From: Weissella thailandensis
GTDB lineage: Bacteria > Bacillota > Bacilli > Lactobacillales > Lactobacillaceae
Direction: 5' to 3'
NCBI RefSeq assembly: GCF_005405465.1
Contig: NZ_BJEC01000018.1
Span: 1-46,455, forward strand
DNA: 46,455 nt
Shown here: positions 44,202 through 46,455 of the stretch, one piece after another
Position numbering within the stretch: position 1 is the first letter of the stretch
Layout of the letters: every line of letters begins with the position of its first letter
The notes under the pieces: model-generated
The model's input: the letters and a program-made list of their open reading frames with translations, nothing else
The model's database searches: none
Told to the model about the DNA's origin: nothing
Position numbers and translations under genes: made by a program

Positions 44202-45491
44202 TTACTTTCCCTTTAGCCCATCATGTTGCGCTTTTCTCAATTTAGCATATTGTTCCTTGTAAGCTCGTTCCACCTTAGAATTACCAGCAGGTTTAAAGTA
44301 ACTTGCTCCCATTAACTTATCAGGTAAGTATTGCTGGGGTACCCAGTCACCAGGATGACCATGGGGGTACACATAATCCACACCATGGCCTAATTGCTTA
44401 GCCCCTGAATAATGTGAATCTTTTAGATGCGCTGGCACATCGCCAGTCGCACCTTTTCTTACATCACTGATGGCCACATCAACAGCTGTAACCGCCGCAT
44501 TAGATTTAGGCGATAATGCCAATTCAATGACGGCATTAGCTAACGGAATACGTGCCTCTGGAAAGCCAAGCTGTAAAGCAGCCTGAATAGCAGTCACAGC
44601 ACGAGCAGCCACCGCTGGATTGGCCAAACCAATATCCTCATAAGCAATCACCTGCAGCCGCCTAGCAATAATTGGTAAATCTCCCGCCTCAATCAACCGT
44701 GATAAATAATGTAACGCTGCATCTACATCACTACCACGAATAGACTTTTGCAGGGCAGAAATAACATTATAATGCCCATCACCATTTTTATCCGCTGTGA
44801 TTGCTTTACGCTGAACAGTTTCTTCAATAATTGGCAACGTAATGTGTACGCGCCCATTTTCATCTGGGTTGGTTGACTTAACAGCCAGTTCGAGTCCGTT
44901 CAAAGCTGATCGCAAATCACCATTCGTTGCGTAAATCGATTGTTGGCGAGCCTCTTCGTCTAAGTCAACCGCAAAATCACCTAAGCCACGTTCTTTATCT
45001 GACAAGGCACGGTCAACTGCCATTTGCATATCCACTTCAGATAATGGTTTCACTTCAAAAATCTGGGTTCTAGAACGGATTGCTGGCAAAATCGTTAAAT
45101 AAGGATTTTCCGTCGTTGCACCTATCAGAACAATACGGCCACTTTCTAAGTGTGGCAGTAAGAAATCTTGTTTGGTTTTATCTAATCGATGAATTTCATC
45201 TAGCAGCAACACGACCGTACCAGACATTTTGGCCTCATCTGCTACGATTTGTAAGTCCTTTTTGGTATCGGTTGCCGCATTTAAAATACGAAAAGCATAC
45301 TTTGTTGAACCAGCAATCGCACTAGCAATGCTAGTCTTTCCTGTTCCAGGAGGTCCATATAAAATCATCGATGACAACATTTTCGCTGTCACCATCCGAT
45401 TAATAATTTTCCCTTCACCTACCAGATGTTGCTGACCAACAACTTCACTGATATTACGTGGGCGCATGCGGAAAGCCAATGGCTGTTGCAT
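44202..45491 (-). CDS. rarA: Replication-associated recombination ATPase RarA (MgsA)
   Basis: The 429-residue AAA+ protein, related to clamp loaders and eukaryotic WRNIP1, acts at stalled replication forks. Walker A GPPGTGKT at 46-53, Walker B LLLDEIHRLD (95-104), the sensor 1 region GATTENPY, and the C-terminal tetramerisation domain ending YKEQYAKLRK. Length is normal. A strong AAAGGAGGT lies before the ATG. It follows yueI by 30 bases, and the 6S RNA gene follows it. Confidence 0.96.
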   Translation of the reverse strand: MQQPLAFRMRPRNISEVVGQQHLVGEGKIINRMVTAKMLSSMILYGPPGTGKTSIASAIAGSTKYAFRILNAATDTKKDLQIVADEAKMSGTVVLLLDEIHRLDKTKQDFLLPHLESGRIVLIGATTENPYLTILPAIRSRTQIFEVKPLSEVDMQMAVDRALSDKERGLGDFAVDLDEEARQQSIYATNGDLRSALNGLELAVKSTNPDENGRVHITLPIIEETVQRKAITADKNGDGHYNVISALQKSIRGSDVDAALHYLSRLIEAGDLPIIARRLQVIAYEDIGLANPAVAARAVTAIQAALQLGFPEARIPLANAVIELALSPKSNAAVTAVDVAISDVRKGATGDVPAHLKDSHYSGAKQLGHGVDYVYPHGHPGDWVPQQYLPDKLMGASYFKPAGNSKVERAYKEQYAKLRKAQHDGLKGK

Positions 45492-45521
45492 CCGAATTAC
45501 CTCCTTTGATCAATGATTTAA

Positions 45522-45971
45522 CTAGAATAGCTTTTTATACCAAGGTTTTTTAGGCTTGGTCTGATCATTACCATTCTGACTGTCTTTATCATCAGTAATC
45601 GTTTCATCAATCGAAACTGGCTCCTGATGAATTGCTGAATGACCTGCTAGGACCACCACAATATCCGACTGATCATAAATCGCATCTGTTTTTAATGTGA
45701 ATTTTGACTGATGTTTCGCAGCTAATTTCATATACTGATTTAATACATCACTATCAATATGTCCATTTAAATAAAGAACTGCATCAGGATGAGCCTCTAA
45801 CTGCTCCTCCCATGCCTGTAGATAGCGGCTATCACCAACAGTCGCACGTGTTTGTAATGCATAAACACGTTCACGAAAGTTACCTAAGTATTGATGTTTT
45901 TCATCGGGATTAATTTCAGGGGTACCATATAGTCCATTTTGAACATGGGGATCCATTTCTTGTTTAGCCAT
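45522..45971 (-). CDS. yueI: YueI family protein (DUF1694)
   Basis: The 149-residue soluble protein has the DUF1694 pattern: DPHVQNGLYGTPEINPDEKHQYLG at the start (family-typical GTPEIKPDE core), RVYALQ, and a central Rossmann-like strand set with VVVLAG. The C-terminal tail is acidic then basic, ending KKPWYKKLF. Function unknown. Start at 45971 (ATG after AGGAGAGACATTG); the TTG at 45974 is less likely. Transcribed with rarA from the promoter at 46002-46030. Confidence 0.88.
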   Translation of the reverse strand: MAKQEMDPHVQNGLYGTPEINPDEKHQYLGNFRERVYALQTRATVGDSRYLQAWEEQLEAHPDAVLYLNGHIDSDVLNQYMKLAAKHQSKFTLKTDAIYDQSDIVVVLAGHSAIHQEPVSIDETITDDKDSQNGNDQTKPKKPWYKKLF

Positions 45972-46001
45972 CAATGTCTCTCCTTTTTCGTTGTTAGGTT
46001 T

Positions 46002-46030
46002 ATTTTAACATACTCATTGCATACCGACAA
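46002..46030 (-). promoter_or_regulatory. yueI-rarA promoter
   Basis: -35 TTGTCG (46025-46030) and -10 TAAAAT (46002-46007) with a 17-base spacer, 30 bases before the yueI start. A further TATAAT lies upstream near 46040. Confidence 0.65.
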
Positions 46031-46091
46031 TTTACCTCATTATACTAGGGTATTTCCCAATAAAAAAGGATTGAGACAACCTAACTATCCC

Positions 46092-46455
46092 TGAACTGAA
46101 CCCCAAAAATTGGAGAGAAGTTTAAGCAACTAGCTGGTCGGAAAGACTTCGGTATTGAACCGGAGTTTTTCCGGCCAGCTTTGTTTTAATCCGTTTATTG
46201 TTGTAGTAATAGATATAATTATTGACGGCAGACTTCAGCTCGTCATAGTTTTGATAATGGTTATTATGGACAGTTCCTACCTTCAAGAGATGAAAGAAGC
46301 TCTCCGCCATAGCATTATCTAGACAGGTCGCTTTGCGACTCATACTTTGAAACACATGGTTGTTCTGCAAACGTGAGACATATTCATAATTTTGATACTG
46401 GAATCCCTGGTCAGAGTGGATTGTTAAACGGTAATTTAATTTGGGTCTAGTATTT
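46092..46455 (-). mobile_element. IS3-family insertion sequence, one end (cut by window edge)
   Basis: The terminal sequence TGAACTGAACCCCAAAAATT (46092-46111) looks like an IS3/IS150-group inverted repeat and directly follows the transposase stop at 46122. The element continues past the window. The flanking 46063-46080 looks like one arm of a terminator without its partner. The exact boundary is an estimate. Confidence 0.8.
46122..46455 (-). CDS. IS3-family transposase OrfB, C-terminal part
   Basis: An open frame of 110 codons runs in from the window edge (first whole codon at 46454). It has the rve integrase-core sequence LTIHSDQGFQYQ with the second catalytic Asp, and LDNAMAESFFHLLK with the catalytic Glu. 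Exactly 35 residues lie between them, the DD(35)E spacing of IS3 transposases. It ends with NYIYYYNNKRIKTKLAGKTP, a typical IS150-group end, then SDQLVA. The N-terminal part, and OrfA with its frameshift, lie outside the window. No break is seen in the part present. Confidence 0.95.
   Translation of the reverse strand, partial: NTRPKLNYRLTIHSDQGFQYQNYEYVSRLQNNHVFQSMSRKATCLDNAMAESFFHLLKVGTVHNNHYQNYDELKSAVNNYIYYYNNKRIKTKLAGKTPVQYRSLSDQLVA

Overview
This window is low-GC Firmicute DNA, almost certainly from a Weissella species (Lactobacillaceae, former Leuconostocaceae). The 16S rRNA 5' end on the minus strand reads like Weissella in its first variable region. The gene orders (folD-xseAB-ispA-tlyA-argR-recN, yqeGH-yhbY-nadD-yqeK-rsfS, groES-groEL), the D-Ala-D-Lac type Ddl ligase and the AT-rich consensus promoters fit the same group. 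Nearly every gene lies on the minus strand, as does the rRNA operon. The exceptions are dedA and a hemolysin III gene.

Layout from low to high coordinates. 1-600: 5' end of a 16S gene with its leader (boxA, processing stem) and three stacked promoter-like sites. 601-2900: a Nudix-like protein with a degenerate catalytic box, an S1-domain protein, cyclophilin, and divergent dedA. 2916-10027: a compact overlapping cluster read folD to rpoZ (one-carbon metabolism, exonuclease VII, prenyl synthase, rRNA methylase, ArgR, RecN, Gmk, omega). 10205-12318: an orphan ECF substrate-binding membrane protein, an unknown acidic protein, a long palindromic terminator and nagB with a NagR-like operator. 12495-14764: thrS under a T-box; its editing site appears to have lost two key residues. 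14804-19993: mutS-mutL-flavodoxin. 20088-26201: the ribosome-assembly, NAD and tRNA-modification operon yqeG to yceD. 26414-30701: ddl, a DUF2785 gene and a KimA-type potassium importer. The last two share a near-identical 16-bp palindromic operator-like site. 30909-32946: groESL with CIRCE. 33054-36429: ABC-F ATPase and folC. 36594-39579: valS under a T-box. 39623-41031: LysE-type exporter, divergent from hemolysin III, with a Fur-like palindrome between them. 41129-43837: envelope-type proteins of unknown role, a universal stress protein and a small membrane protein. 43869-44171: 6S RNA with its own promoter and terminator. 44202-45971: rarA and yueI. 46092-46455: the end of an IS3-family element next to what looks like half of a terminator.

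Most of the window is housekeeping. The best leads for new biology are the shared palindrome at kimA and the DUF2785 gene, the likely editing-defective threonyl-tRNA synthetase, the signal-less Ig-domain protein with a cationic amphipathic tail (41973-42815), and the Fur-like site at 40303. No CRISPR array, prophage, toxin-antitoxin pair or dedicated defence system was seen.
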